Source: Phytoseiulus persimilis (lineage: Eukaryota; Arthropoda; Arachnida; Mesostigmata; Phytoseiidae). From it: 64,000 nucleotides of DNA. Of the stretch, positions 12,501-25,381 are shown in pieces. The stretch spans positions 7,254,001 through 7,318,000 of the forward strand of contig CM075101.1 in assembly GCA_037576195.1 (NCBI GenBank), given 5' to 3'. The notes beneath the pieces are model-generated. The model made no database searches and had not been told where the DNA came from. It saw only the letters and a program-made list of their open reading frames with translations. A program made the position numbers and the translations under genes. Within the stretch, counting starts at the first letter, position 1. The number at the start of each line of letters is the position of its first letter.

Positions 12501-14288
12501 CCGCTTAGGGAGCTTTCCCTCCCCCCCCCCCCGACAACTCGAGGAACGGGACCGGAACTTTTCTTGCTTTGATGATGCATTCCCAGCCTACCCGTGTTTC
12601 CCTGGCTCGTTTGTCTTGCTCCGAGTTCTCAGAGCTACGGAGCTGTCCGGAATACCTTCTTGTTGCCCCTTCTTCGCTCCGCCTCCGCTCGCACGAGAAA
12701 TCGCGTCTCGTGAAAAGAAGCAGATTCTCCAGGCAAGACAAACACGGTTCCGTCTCCGGAAACTCCCCAAGGAATTGCTGCCATCGAAGCTCACCGAGGC
12801 CGAAAGCCTAACCAGGTTCACAGCAGGCTGAACTTCCGAATCAAATTTCTAGGCCGTCTCGTTATATTAGCATAGGAGTGAGGAGACGGGAAAGAGCTGC
12901 CATCCCGCGTACGTCTGTGTCAAGGCCGTCGGTTGGGCACTCACATCTGCTACTGTACCGAGTGAGTGAGAAGCACAGGAATTCCCGTTTGAGCGTCGAG
13001 GTAATGCAAACAAAACGCGTTGGTGCAGCCAGCCCGCCTCACTTCTAAGAAATTTTCTCGCGAGACGTCCTCATGAAGATAGTCGATCAGGACAGCGAAC
13101 TCGGCTTTCGTTCGATTCGATCTTCCAGAAGGGAGAACCGGCCTTTCAAGTCTCAGCTCGTCCGATGCGACTGCCAGAGCCAGGGACGAGTTCAATCGGA
13201 TTCCGATTCTGGCCGCTTAATTATAAAACTAAATGAGCCCTCCGGACAGGACTCGCTGTGGCTCCGCAGTCATTTCCCCCGTGTCGCTGAGGTAGCCGAT
13301 CTCCCCACCAGCGAGTTCTGTCATTCCGATGAACGTGGTCGACTCACCTATGATGGAGCTTCTCCTTTGAGCCGAGCTTGTGGTGATTCTGCAGGGAGAT
13401 GATCGTGTTCGATGGACGGAGCAGATTCTCACTGACCACCAACTCCGCTTCTTTCGTTATGTTCTCGTTGGGGAATCGCGCTGTGTTGTTGTCTACGTCC
13501 CCGAACTCGAGATCGCCCGTGGCATCGAATTCGACGACAGCGAGGTACTCCGGGGGCCGCATGAGAGCTCCGAAAACGACACAATTCAGAAGCATTCCGG
13601 ACGTGATCATCATGGCGCCCTGCCATCCGTAAAAATCTACGAGCGCTTCGATCACGGGCGCCAGAACAAAAGTCCCGAAACCCGAGCCGCAAACTGCGAT
13701 ACCCGTGGCGAAAGCCCGTTTTCTGTCGAAATACATCGAGACAGAGACGATCGCCGGAAGATACATGAGACCCAAACCCATGCCGGTCAGGATCCCGATC
13801 GAGAAGAATAAGAAGGTCACGTTCGGGGCCCAGATAGAGATGAACATGCCGAAAGTCGCCAGGAGGGAACCGGCTATGGTCACAACACGACACCCGTACA
13901 GATTAGTCAGTGCAGAAGCTATCGGGCCGCAGAGGAAGGTCGTCGACACCAGGATGGACGCTACCCACGCCGTTTTGCCTTTGGACTCTTCGAAGTACTC
14001 AACGAATTTTATGTAGAATATCCCGAATGTGTACGTCACTCCGTCGGCGAGGACGTGGACCATGAACGAGCAGAACACAACGACCCAGCCCCAGCCTCCG
14101 TCCGGGGGCGAGGTCACTAGCTTGACGTCTGTCGTTGAGACTTTCCTGCTGACGGAGGATTCGTTGATGAAGCCCGATCCCATCTGGAGACCGAGATCGG
14201 TGCGTTGTTGGGCAGGTGTTGACGGTATCGGCGCGGTCGACTCGTTACCCCGCGGCTGACTCAATGGCTTCGAAGGACTTTCACACAT
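9509..14288 (-). CDS. Monocarboxylate-type transporter, SLC16 family (4 exons)
   Basis: This is a plasma-membrane major-facilitator protein of the SLC16 family, which typically carries monocarboxylates or related small solutes. I place the exons at 14288-13348, 11000-10882, 10258-10132 and 9974-9509; donors are GTGAGT, GTAAGC and GTAAGT. Phases agree and give 550 aa, within the usual family range. The start is the ATG at 14288, because the open frame upstream of it begins only with GTG. Exon 1 holds the family signature DGGWGW at residues 63-68 at the head of helix 1 and the YFDRKRAFATGIAVCGSGFG loop-4/helix-5 signature. Later exons hold helices 7-12, including a conserved GFNVPYVYVADIA segment. 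The exon 2 acceptor was chosen for its phase and has a poor pyrimidine tract, so its 5' limit is the least certain part. The substrate cannot be told from sequence. Confidence 0.92.
12521..12532 (+). repeat. C homopolymer (12 bp) in SLC16 intron 1
   Basis: Twelve consecutive C residues are present. The run lies in the large first intron of the transporter gene. Confidence 0.9.
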
Positions 14289-16421
14289 TTCGACAATCAC
14301 AGAGAGTTGTTCAGTGCGGAAAACAAAGAACCCCCTCCGTTCTCCGCACGACCGGCAGTGGGCAATCGCGAGCGGAGTCACGTGAAACTATCATCAGCAT
14401 TGCGGCCTAGGTCCGCCGGACGGAGCAGGGTTCCCTCGGTTGACACAGGTTTTCGCGGAAAGTCCAGGACGTTCGGTTCCGTTCCCGGTTGAGGACGCGC
14501 GCAGGCTCACCTAGCCAGTGCCAGAACACGCACTGCTGAGATAGCTCTGATTTGTTGATACCACGCTGATGACAACAACAACAACAACAATGAGGGGTCC
14601 TCGCTCCGTCTTCTGGGCCCATGTACGCGGGTGGAAATCTCGGCGAAAATTCCTCCCTTGGAACCGCAACTCTGGCTGGGATCCTGGCTGGACGCAAATC
14701 GTTGCTCCTACCGACTCAAACGGCCTCCTTGACCGGTATTCCTCACTCAGATCGCGGCACAGAGTTTTCGTTTCACGGCAAGAGCTCGGCGGTGGCCGCG
14801 CTCACTGTAGACATCGTTGTGTTATATCTCCTCACCCAGCAATTATGACGCGCGGCGAGAGTGTCATTGCCGACTGTTCTTCCCTGGTTCGTCCTGTTGA
14901 GCGGCCGGTTCCAATCTCGGGGTGCTGATGAAACGCTGAGATTCAGATGAGGGCTCGGAGATTTCGGCGAGCGTTCATAGCCGAGGCCAACACTGCATAT
15001 ATGATCTAACAACTCCGTCCTCTCCATGCTCAGAAGCAACGTGCAGCACTCATAACGTCCGCGGATCGCAAAGTTCGCGTAACACGCCTTCGCCTACGGA
15101 ACACGAGCTCGAACAGCATGAGTTCAGTTCCTCGTGTGGAGTTGGAGCTGCCGTTGGCAACGATAGAAGTTTGCCGCAAACTTTTTCGGAGTCAAGTAAC
15201 AGATTGTCAGTCACCCTAATAGCACACCATGGTCTTTGTGGAGAGGTGCTCCAGTCTTCTCGAGCACGTCTACCTCGTTTCCGCACTCCGGAGGGGGAAA
15301 GTGCATGGCGATTTCATGAAGCGGACTCCCCTCTGTCCCGATACCACCGGCAAGCGAACCTCCTGGTCGGCGGAGTGCAATCTCGAGTCACAGCGCAATG
15401 TTCGCATGCCAAAAAAAGAAACACTTCACGAGAGTCTGCGAGGCGTCATCGCTCAACCCTGCCGCACTCTGAACGCAACCCTGAATTCGGGCGCGATCAG
15501 CTGTTCGCACTGGCTGGGTTCTCGCAATGAAGCTATGGAGAAGAGGCAGCCAGCCAACCAACCAGCTAGCTAGCTAGCCCGCACTCGTATATACCCTTAC
15601 ATAAACATCAAGCGGCTTCTGTACGCCAGACGCCATCTGGCGGATGCTTTGGCAAGCTTGCCCTTTCTCGCGGGCAAGCGCATTTTTTTGTTACCTCGTG
15701 CCGCCCACCGAGCCCAGGTGTCGAGCGTCAAGCTCACTCTTCTTGATGCAACATTGTATGATATCGTATTTCGGTCCCCTAAACCGTTCCACTGGAACGC
15801 GCTCAGTCACGGAACAATGGGCGTCCAGCGGTCTCAGGTCTCGCGGCTCGTTCACTGCTGTTTGCGAATCAATCGGGTTTATTCCATGGAAACGGTTGGA
15901 GTTTCAGATGTGCTCACGACTGAGAACGGAGCGTATCGGAGTCATGCGACGTCTCTTCGGGGAGGTTTCCGCCCGGAGACAGCGGAACCTTCATACTGCG
16001 GCAACGCGCTCTCCATCTTTTCCCAGATGAGAACGGACCTGTTGCGACGTTGATACATGAGCCCACTTCCTCCAAGATGGATTTCGTGGTGTCTCATCGA
16101 ATTTATCATCACGCCGGGTATTCTCTGAACACGATCAATAAGTAGCGAACCATGTGAGCTGGGATTCGGATTGCGAATTCCTCGGCGTGTCTCTCGATCG
16201 GGCCACTCACGGTTACTATACCGCAAAAGTGACGACTGGTGACCAGTTTAGCGTTTGTCACGATCCTCTATTATGCCAACTTTCGCGATGGCATTTCGAT
16301 TCTCGACAATGCTCGGGCCAACAGACGATTCAAGAGCAGGAGGGAACTGAGTCGTTCAAGAATTTTGCTGCGCCGATTTCCGGGTTGTTGGGCCGCAAAT
16401 AAAACACAGAAAGAACGGGGC
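14289..16421. other. 5' flank of SLC16 gene, microsatellites only
   Basis: No gene recognised. An (AAC)n microsatellite lies at 14572-14590 and an (AGCT)n run at about 15564-15578. The promoter of the transporter should lie in the part nearest 14289, but no motif can be assigned. Confidence 0.5.
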
Positions 16422-16489
16422 GCGTCAATTGGGCGCTGGCGTCAATCGGGCACCGGCGTCTGTTGGGCACTGACGTCAATTGGGCTCCG
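16422..16489 (+). repeat. Foldback arm 2L: 4 x 17-bp tandem units
   Basis: Four 17-bp units lie end to end at 16422, 16439, 16456 and 16473 (consensus GCGTCAATTGGGCGCTG). Two units of the same sequence occur in reverse complement at 17014-17047. Confidence 0.8.
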
Positions 16490-17013
16490 CCTCGAAGGTG
16501 GACTCGAGCTTGGGAATATGGTGGCCCTTGGAATATGATTCATCGCGTTCGAAATTTGATCAATGTACAAGAATATCCACGGAAGGGAGAGAATCGCTGA
16601 GCTGAGCGGCTGGCGCGTTCAATGAAACCCGAAAAACTAGCAAAAATCTGGATTTCATCATCATCAACGCATCGAGAGCGGAAAATGATCGTACACTGCA
16701 ATCAATGAGTGAAATTGTTTGGAAATGATCTCCGTGGTTCCAATATTGAGCGGAAGTGTATTCGAATCCATGCTCGACGGGCGTTTTCTCTCCATTCGCG
16801 TACTTCCGATGAGGGTCCATTCCTTCCGCGGAACCCTTCAGCCAGAGGAGACCATCGACGCATTTTCAGCGAATTCCCATGTTTGACGAAGCCGAGAGAT
16901 CGTCCCTTCAATGACCTGGAAGGACACGCTCCCACATTGTATAAGTGGGCTCTCCGCGGACGCAGCTGAGTGTATTGTGGGTATGATGACAGCACACGGG
17001 GACGACCCTGCGC
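16490..17013. other. Interior of the foldback-like pair 2
   Basis: About 0.5 kb of unique DNA is enclosed by the 17-bp arrays, with no recognisable coding sequence. Confidence 0.5.
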
Positions 17014-17047
17014 TGGGGCCCAATTGACGCTGGCGCCCAATTGACGT
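17014..17047 (-). repeat. Foldback arm 2R: 2 x 17-bp tandem units, inverted
   Basis: The units at 17014-17030 and 17031-17047 read on the minus strand as GCGTCAATTGGGCCCCA and ACGTCAATTGGGCGCCA, matching the array at 16422-16489. No further homology flanks the units. Confidence 0.75.
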
Positions 17048-17577
17048 GCACCGCAGAAAGAACACTTGTCGGAACGAAGAACTCTCCTTTATTCGGCCAT
17101 GCCCAACGGAAAATCACCCCCTGGGCCGGATTCCAGAAGCCCAGTCTGGTAGCTGCCTCCAGGAGACGGCAGCGTCCAATCGTACTCGCATCCGCGAATT
17201 TGAGCAGGAGCATTTGGGTAACGCGACGACACGGGCTACTTCGAATTGAACCTTGGTAAAACAGTGGTCACCTGAATGCGACCAGCCTGCATGGGCTCCG
17301 AGAAAATTGAACATCGGTTGGATCCACCGCTCTTGTTGAGACAGACGCGGACCAAACAATCGTTTGACAGCTTGATCACATTATTACCTTCTTGTTCTAA
17401 TCGCTCAATGTATCATTCGGTCTTCTCACGAAGCACAGGATGCCAGAACATGGTGACACGGAAATCGAGTGTCAGAACACGCAGTGTGTGGCTGAGGCTT
17501 GCCTCGTTCAAGAATCATCCAGGCTCAGCGAGGCGAGGCGTGATCTGGTCTCTTCGGAGCATCCAGTGTGACCTTTC

Positions 17578-18055
17578 GTGGAGACAATGTCGGGAGGGAA
17601 GACGAGGACAACGCTGACCCTGGAACAAAAGACTAAACTCATCCGAAGAATAGGAGAAAGCGAGACTGTTGCGGCGTTGGCGGAAGCGTTCGGCGTTGGG
17701 AAATCAGCATTCTCTCCCACGGAGAGCGACTCGGAGGATATATTCGCGTTTTTGGCTTCTCGACGTCAGCAAGAAGAGCCGAAGGCGTCAAGGTGATGAA
17801 AAAAACCTGGGATCGAAGCGTTCGACGACGCACTCTTCCACTGGCTGGTTCAAGCACGGTCGAGCGGACTCGCTATCTCGGGATTGATCTTGCAAGAAAG
17901 AAGTCTCGAATTCGATCCACTTTGGGGAAGGCAGACTTCGGAAGGAGCGATAGATGGTCCAAGGTATTCAAGCTACGTCACGGCATCCGTCAACTCGATC
18001 TTCAAGGCGAATAAATTCCGTCGGACGCATGAGCAGCTGGGCTTTTTAGAAAAGT
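17578..18055 (+). pseudogene. Pogo/Tigger-type (CENP-B domain) transposase relic
   Basis: From 17587 the frame encodes a CENP-B N-terminal helix-turn-helix (RTTLTLEQKTKLIRRIGESE ... FGVGKSA). After two in-frame TGA codons (17794-17799) the same frame resumes with a CENP-B-type second DNA-binding domain (about 17815-17920; ALFHWLVQARSSGLAISG and LQERSLEF). Its last part (FKLRHGIRQLDLQGE, ending about 18014) is read in another frame. The order and sequence match the N-terminal half of pogo/Tigger/jerky transposases, which bind transposon ends through these two domains. The DDE catalytic domain is missing, and stops plus a frameshift make this a dead copy. Confidence 0.75.
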
Positions 18056-21000
18056 TCTGATACGCTAATGGATTTCGGAAGATAGAATCTGGAACTCGTG
18101 TACAATACTGTCGAGTTCGGTGTGTTCGGAGTGTGAGAGCAGTCGTATATCAAACGGAGACCGGATGGAAGCTCGAATGACGCAAACGTTCCTCACAACT
18201 GGCACGAAAACACGTTCATACCAGAAGTAAAGAACCAATAAGGACAGATCGGAAGATCTTTTCATACCATCTTTGTAGAACACTGTGAGTCGTTCTCTGT
18301 TCGAGTAGGAAGTGAGAAATTCGCCGTGAGTGTCTCATCCGCAGCGACACGAGAATTTGATCGTTCTCGATTTTCCTCGTCGATTCTCAAAAACCAGGGG
18401 TGAATCTAAATTCCCGATTCATCGGCTTTTGTACACGGCGAGTGTACATTGATCTGCCGAACTCCATGGGCCTTGATACTGCTTGGCTTGTGTCGGGAAA
18501 TCGCCGTTGATACCCTTAGATACCCTCAAAGTTCGCTGAACCTGGTAAAAAGCCGAGGAGCCTGATTGGCAGGAGGGCGCACCCAATCGGATACACGAGC
18601 TTCAGCTCTTCTTGGACTTGCCCAGTAGAACGATCGTATGAAAAACTTTTCGCCCACATCCAGCGGCAATGATACTGGTTTCCCATGTTCTCAATAGGAA
18701 CCACCCCCCTCGAACCTCGGAAGGAAATGTAAAAACCACAACGATATTGGCTCGTATATGTCGTGTTCCTTGTCCCCACTCAGCATCTATTGAACGTGGC
18801 GAAACTCGTCATCCTCCAAAGCGACTTCTGCCAATGAAGGAATTGGGAGTATTCGAGGTTTTTGACCATTTTGTTGCAGCCACATGGATAACTCGAATCA
18901 ACATACAGTTGAATCCGCAGCCAAGCAGTGGGCCGATTTCACGCGGCACACCTGATCCGAAACGTTACAAGGGGCGAAACCCCATGCTGAGTCCGCTATG
19001 CTCTTTCGAGGTGTGCGTACATTTTTCGCAGCCTGTGTATCCAATCAGGCATCGTACGTAAATCGCTTGCTGCCGGGAAGAGCCGAGTCCAGCGCTCAAG
19101 AAAGGGGGGTGGCTAGAGTACCAGCTGTGAAACCTTCATCGGTTTTGTGACTCCGGCCGAATGAGGAGAACCTAGCTGCGCCACAAGCGGTGTATGTTCG
19201 AACTGCGCTTTGAACGGATGTATTACGGAAGGTTGGAGCTTTGCTTCCAAAAAAATCTATGCGGCGTTTCTTGTCGACACTGCTTTCATTACAACAATAT
19301 CGTAGGCATCCGGAGCGAGGTTCCTAATCAACTCCGAGCATCCACGAAGCGAGAGACGCTGAACGACGTGTTCTCTCCTTTTGGGAGAATAGAACTGACC
19401 CGAGACCGAAATGGAAAACTCATCCATGATCGGCTGCATGTTTTATCCAGGCAGCGACAGATTTGAACAATATGAGGTCCAATGTCAGACTGCGCAGTTA
19501 CAACAGAGTTCCCCTCACGGAAACATTCTTTCGACTGAACCGACTGTATCGAGAGCTGAATTTCATGGCATTCCGTGTCAAGCTACTGGGGTGTCCGTCT
19601 CAGTGCAGCGATCCGCGCTCATCAACCAACTCGCGCACCATCAGCTTCCTGTGTCCTTGTAGATTCGGAATCAATTCCAGCAGTTCAATGACACTCAAAT
19701 TTGCCAGAAGCTCTGGAAAATCGCCTCAAAAGCGATTTCCTCTCGAAACACTCAGCGTAGCGTGAAACGCGCCATGCTCCCGGCTTTCGTTGTCAAGAAT
19801 GGTCACCAAAGATCATCTGAGACTACGGAAACTTGACACCGGTCTGGCACTCGGAGGGAGCAAGCGATTGCTCTCAACAAACATCATCCTCAAAAGAGTA
19901 AATCTGAAAACCAACAATCACAATCGGCCCAAGTGAGAAGCATTCACTCGAGCAGCGCGTAAATCGATATTGCAGCCTAACGAGCTGAGCTCGCTCAGCA
20001 CTAGAGTGGAATACATCACTGGCTTCAGATCATTGATCGCGGACACCGCGGTGGCTGCGCTGGAGAGCGTTGCGTCAGCCTACTATGCTTGGGTTTCTAC
20101 AAGCTGTAATCGGTCGTCACGCAGAACGCACGCGTGCGGGCTGTTTCGTATTCCTCTCGAAATCATCCACCCACAAAAGTCGATGACAGCGACACGATAC
20201 TTCCATGATATCGATACGACGAGTTGATGCGAACACGAGGACACTGTCCTAGAGAAAAAGACCATGGGAGGGAACCTTGACCTCTAGAAACAAATCGAGA
20301 CGCCTCTACACGTTCTCCGAGCCGACGAGCTCGTCATGGAGGTACATCATCTTGCTCCTCAGCGGATAGAAAATGAACTCTTAGCGGAATGGACTGTCCT
20401 CGTGAAAAGGATGACCAACTCGATTTCTAAACCAGTTACCAGAGCAACTCGAGCGCTCACTTCGAAAACGGATCGAGCGACCCGTGCGCTACGATGATAC
20501 GCCGTGATATCATTCCACGAAGGGGAAAGGTCAGCCGACATGCTATTGGACATTCATCAAACCGCATCTCAGCTTGCGTGAGATCTTATGAGGCTCGGAG
20601 CTGTTTGGATTACGTAGATGGAACGCACTATGTGATCGTCTTTTGAGACGCATATTCCGATGCGGTCTCTTCCGGATGTGGTCGAGCCCGGAACTTACTC
20701 CTGAGTCAAACCTCCGCGGGGGCTGCCGCGGTATGTCCTCAAGCGCCGACCCTGCAGGAGCTTGCTTCGCCGGCGGGAGACTCTCGCTTCCCTCATAATT
20801 TAGCAACCTATGTATCTCAACATCAAATGCAGGAGTTGAAAGCAACATTCATGTAGTGACTTATCCTCATGCTCGATCAGCTGGATTGACCTCGAAATCC
20901 CCAACGAGCTCCTGAGTTCCCTCCTGAGGTGAATCGCGATTTCGTGCTCACGATAAATATCGACGAGATCTGTTCGAACACAGTCCCTGGGCCCGACCAC

Positions 21001-23461
21001 AGCGGGATATTCACAAAATATATCGAGGATGAAGAGAAACCTTTCATTTATCAGATGGAGTCCAAGAACTGCATGAAACATCATACGTGCTCGAGGACAT
21101 CGATTCAGCCAGCTGCTCAGGAGGTCGACGCCCTGGGTCGACTCCAAGGATGGCTGGGTTCTTTGATTCATGCCGTTTGTGCAGCACTGACGGGGCACAG
21201 CTCATGTTGGAAGCCGTAGATGGAAAATCGGGCGATCGCGTGCCGGCGTGTATGATCAGGCCTTCGCCAGTTTCCGTTCTTCAGTGCGATGTCGCAAAGA
21301 TAGCGAGGCCGAGCCCCTCGCATTAAGGTCTTTGGTTCGCGAGGCAAGGCTGAAGTGCTTTGATTTTGGCCAGTACGAATCGTTACATGCTGTCTCCCTC
21401 AAGGAGCGGTGTTCTGAACCGTGCGAGATATTCCTGCCCGCGTTCTAGGTGTGGGGTGTAGGCGTTCTCTCGGAGAGAGTCGCCCTTAGATCGTTCATCG
21501 TATTCAGATTCTCCACGGAGGGGAATGGAGTCGATTCCGTGAGTGGCCACCGGGTCAACTTTGACATTGAAGAGCCTCAGAGACGTCTGCCCGCAACAAT
21601 CAGTGATATGATCAGATATGTGTTTCGAATCTGCGTTCAACAAAAGTAATATTTCTGTCGAGGTTGATGAAGCGATTGCCGTATCAGAGGAGGCAGCCAG
21701 GGATGAGCACCATGTTGGATATTGATCGCCTCGGCGGAACTCCATGTGTTTTTCCTCCGGGGTTCCTCCGTTTTCTTGTCAGGCGTGATGAGTTCTGCTC
21801 ATCCGGCGACTGCGAAGTGGACTTGGATTTCATTGCTGCCGTGGATTACAGCGTCGTCAGCGCATAATGAACCCTTGATCGAATTCCTCCGGCCGGTTGA
21901 CCCCGTCGGCGGTAGGAGGTTATAGCGCAATACAGGAAGAACATTGGCGGACTCAGATCATAGCCCCGACCAACGCCGTCTGGTGTTCCAGGAAAATCAA
22001 GTTACAAGCGTTACTCTGTCGTTGCTCGGTGTGTCGTCCGCCTTGGGGGTGGTTTTCGGCCCTCATCCTGAGATTTTCCTTGCAGTCCCAGATTCTAGCT
22101 CTCAATTATTCCAAAGGCCCTACATCCCTACAGAGAGGATCGGCCAGCTCTTCCCGCCAGCTCCCCGAGAAAGTTCAATTCTGCTCGCAATCGCGAACAT
22201 GAGTTCTACGGCTAGCTGAAATCCGCTCGACGGGGGAGCACTCGACGAAATTGATTCCGACACTGACCTCGCTCGTCGCGATGGACACGGAGAACGGGAC
22301 TTGTTCCCATAGGTCCCCAGGATGGCAAACAACCGCAAGACACTCCGAGGATTCACTTTTTTGAGGTGACCGCTGCTGCGAGCGGAGCTGAGAACCGAGT
22401 TCATCCTTATCCTCACAGGGAAGATCCAAACTGGAAAATATCAGCCTCAGTCGGGTATCAGAGATTCTCATTAGGGAGGAAATGGGAAGAATCCCTCCAT
22501 ACAGATACGGCTCCGAATACGGCGCTGCGCATGTTTTTGCAACTTTTCTTGCGAGAATTCCGCTACGTTTGTCATCGCCTCTTGGTCCTCAGAAACGACG
22601 CCTTTTAGACCCTTGCGAACCCTGTCATACTAAACCAGAGCCTGTTCACATAGCGCTTCGCACTCCGATTGAGTTTCGAAGATTTCGCCCAAACGATTTG
22701 AGCACAGCACGATCGTCGCAGCCCCTCCTGTATCTTTGACCGCGCAATTCGGTAATGGAGAGTGGTTTTCGGCGGAGCTGGGATCGCTTCCCTCGGCAGT
22801 GAGAATGTGGGAACTGTGGGATAGTTCTTCGACCTCCGATGGTTCCGGTCCGCTTTGATCTTCACCAACTGTAGGGATGGAGATCTCAGACTGTACGTCT
22901 ATGAGCTCCGTTCGGAAGTTTCGCTACTTCAACGGAATAGTCGGCTCTTGTCGGTCGCGTGCAGCTCGCGCATTTGACGGCGAGACCTCCCTTCCACCAT
23001 TAGACTTCTGGGTTGGGTGATGAGTGTGCTCAGGACGGCGCCGTTGTCTATGACGAAGTTGTTTTGTTTCAAAAGTAACACAATGGATCTGATGGCCTAG
23101 CCTCTCAGCTCTTATTTCTTTATTTTCAGCTGAATCAGCCATTTGAGGCTCTGATTCCGGTGCACCCCGATTTGCTGTGTACAGCTTCCCATGGTGTTGT
23201 TCGTTCCTCGTCCTCGGCACGCAAGCTGCTTCACTGATTAGCAGCCTAATCCACGGCTCCGCTACGCCGTTGTGGGACTTGTGCTCCGCAAAGTTCGAAC
23301 GTCCGAGAGATCGAAAATCTCCTGGAAGCCACAACCAATTATTGCGTCGAAAAAGAGCTGACTATCAGCCCCGCAATAGCGCGGTGACGCACTCGGCCAC
23401 CACTCGGTGGGGTACCAGAAGCGGTTCTCCCGGGAAACAGCCATCACCGCCAGCGGTATAT
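18056..23461. other. Long stretch without a confident gene
   Basis: About 5.4 kb in which I find no conserved exon with certainty. The one suggestive spot is an ATG at 21147 in good context followed by DSCRLCSTDGAQL, which resembles the start of an arthropod ZAD zinc-binding domain. It lacks supporting downstream zinc-finger exons. No tRNA was recognised. Confidence 0.4.
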
Positions 23462-23467
23462 ACCCTG

Positions 23468-23610
23468 GAGGTCGAAACGCATGAAGCCGAAAAATCGAGC
23501 CCGAAAAGCATGAAGCCGAAGAGCATGAAGCCGACACGTCCTCTCCCAACAGCGGAGCGGTCGGGACTGGTTAAGCGGGGAGGAATTGCAGCTTCGTTAC
23601 GCTCAGCCCA
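23468..23610 (+). repeat. Foldback arm 3L with 15-bp GCATGAAGCCGAA units
   Basis: Tandem, partly diverged units of about 15 bp (AAAGCATGAAGCCGA type) run from about 23475 to 23530. They are followed by an inner segment beginning CTCTCCCAACAGCGGAGCGG and continuing into more diverged similarity. The reverse complement of the same arrangement lies at 24060-24190, with one unit fewer. Together they form an inverted repeat of roughly 90-130 bp. Confidence 0.75.
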
Positions 23611-24059
23611 CGTACTTCTTCTGTCTCGCTTACGTCCTCGCTGTTCCCCTACGGTCTCCTGTTCGAACTGAGCAAAGCTGTAGCTGCTACAGGAAGCAGT
23701 CTGTTGAACGGGGATCTCGAAGTTTCCGAGGTCAACTTGCTAGAACTGAAGAGGAACATTCACCTCTGGCTCTAGTACTATTCGCAGAATACGCTGTTCC
23801 GACATGAAAACCGGAATCGATCAGCGATTGCTCCGCTGTCTGGAAGTGAATCGTTGAAGCCACCGACGGCCGGTGTACTCCGTGGTCAACAAGTGATTCA
23901 GTGAACCAGACAGTTCGGTGATATCAAGTACCGGTGCTCCCGATTCACCTCAATGAGCTGTAGCCTGCCTGGGACTCGCATTGGCACCGAGCGGCGAGTC
24001 GAGCTCACTGATTCTTCGCAGCAGGTGCACGTCATTGAATGGAGTTTCACAAAGGTACA

Positions 24060-24190
24060 GATCGACGAAACGACACAGAAATTCCATCCCGCCAAACCAG
24101 TCTCGACCGCTCCGCTGTTGGGAGAGGAGGTTTTCGGCTTCATGCTTTTCGGGCTCGATTTTTCGGCTCGTTGGACCTTAACCCCGCCAG
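24060..24190 (-). repeat. Foldback arm 3R, inverted partner
   Basis: Read on the minus strand, this segment repeats the AAATCGAGCCCGA and AAAGCATGAAGCCGA units and the CTCTCCCAACAGCGGAGCGG inner segment of 23468-23610. It has one 15-bp unit fewer. The arms enclose about 0.45 kb without a recognisable gene. Confidence 0.75.
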
Positions 24191-24789
24191 CTTCGTCGAA
24201 ACCTCCGATCGCCACGGCTTTTACTCCGGCTGCGCTGCGACATCAAACTAATGGAGAATCTGTCTGTCGATTTGAAATGGCTTAGAAATGGTTGTCTCAA
24301 CCCGAGCTTGAAGGAAAAGAAACGTGGCCTGAAAGCTTTGTGTAATTCACTCTCCACTCCGTTCTGCGTTTTCGAACCTGAGCTAGCTGGCGAGTCGAGT
24401 TGTACCGAAGCTGCTCACAGGAGCCCTCGTCAGTGTGTTCAACTGCGGCTCAATCCGGGCGTGAGCTCAGCTCGATGAACTCCTTCTCCGACGGGTCGGT
24501 GGTGCTGCGGTCATGTGTCCAGCGCCCTATACTCAGCAACAGTCATAGCAGAATGTACAGTCTGCTTGTGATCTCTTGTTTGTAATATCAACCGGCGGTA
24601 TTGAGTGTTTTATTTCAGAATCAGCGGTAATGAAGCCGAAAATGAGTATCGTCGCTCTGTTCTGGGGGAGCCCGGCCATTCGTCGTTCAAACAAGGCGCT
24701 GAGACCGGAGATATGGGGATACTCGATGACGGCGTCGGAAGAAACATGGCCGAACCCGTTCTCTCAAAGAATTTCTCCGCTTTCCACGA
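24191..24789. other. Intergenic, no gene recognised
   Basis: Short non-homologous frames only. Confidence 0.45.
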
Positions 24790-25029
24790 CTAATCCTGCT
24801 CCCTCCATTGGGTTTTCATGTCTGGTTTAGGTTTCGGTCCTCTACGGTGGACTGATTCGTGTTCGGTGTCTCCTTCCCCATTCCGACGGTGGGTGCTAAG
24901 CGGACCTGAATATGGAACGTTTTCCAGTCTGATCCTCGTGTTTAGCATGCCGGCTCTGGTCAGGGCCAGAAGTCGGCGCCCACGAGAAGTATCGTATGCA
25001 GGATGGCTTCTTAGGTCATGAATTTCCAA
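24790..25029 (-). mobile_element. Probable LINE C-terminal remnant
   Basis: The minus-strand frame contains RRLLALTRAGMLNTRIRLENV followed within about 20 residues by GEGDTEHESVHR. This spacing resembles the post-RT region and terminal zinc motif of non-LTR retrotransposons, where an arginine-rich 'LTR-AG-L-TR' segment precedes a C...H...C motif. The expected cysteines have been replaced. It follows the endonuclease remnant at 26053-25382 on the same strand and in the expected order, so both may belong to one degraded element whose RT is missing. Confidence 0.4.
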
Positions 25030-25381
25030 ACACGATTTCGTTTCGACCGTAGCACTGTGATTTCCTGGGAGGATCGAAGAGGAACCGATAGAGAATTTTG
25101 AGGCGGTCGTTCTGGTCTTTTTTCAGAGTCGACATGATGATAATCGTGGCCAGGCAGTGGTTTTGATTGCTATTTTCTTTTGCGAGGTCTTCATGGAAGT
25201 GATCAGGAGAGCACCAAACATCGGAACGGGCTCGCCGATGTCGCGTTCGACGCTCGTATGGAAACCGGTCACTCGCCAGAAAACCGATTGAAATTGCATC
25301 GAAATACCGCGCATAACGAACCTTTTTTTTTGACTGACTACTGATCCGCGAGATAGGACTTCGTTATCCGACATCGTTATC

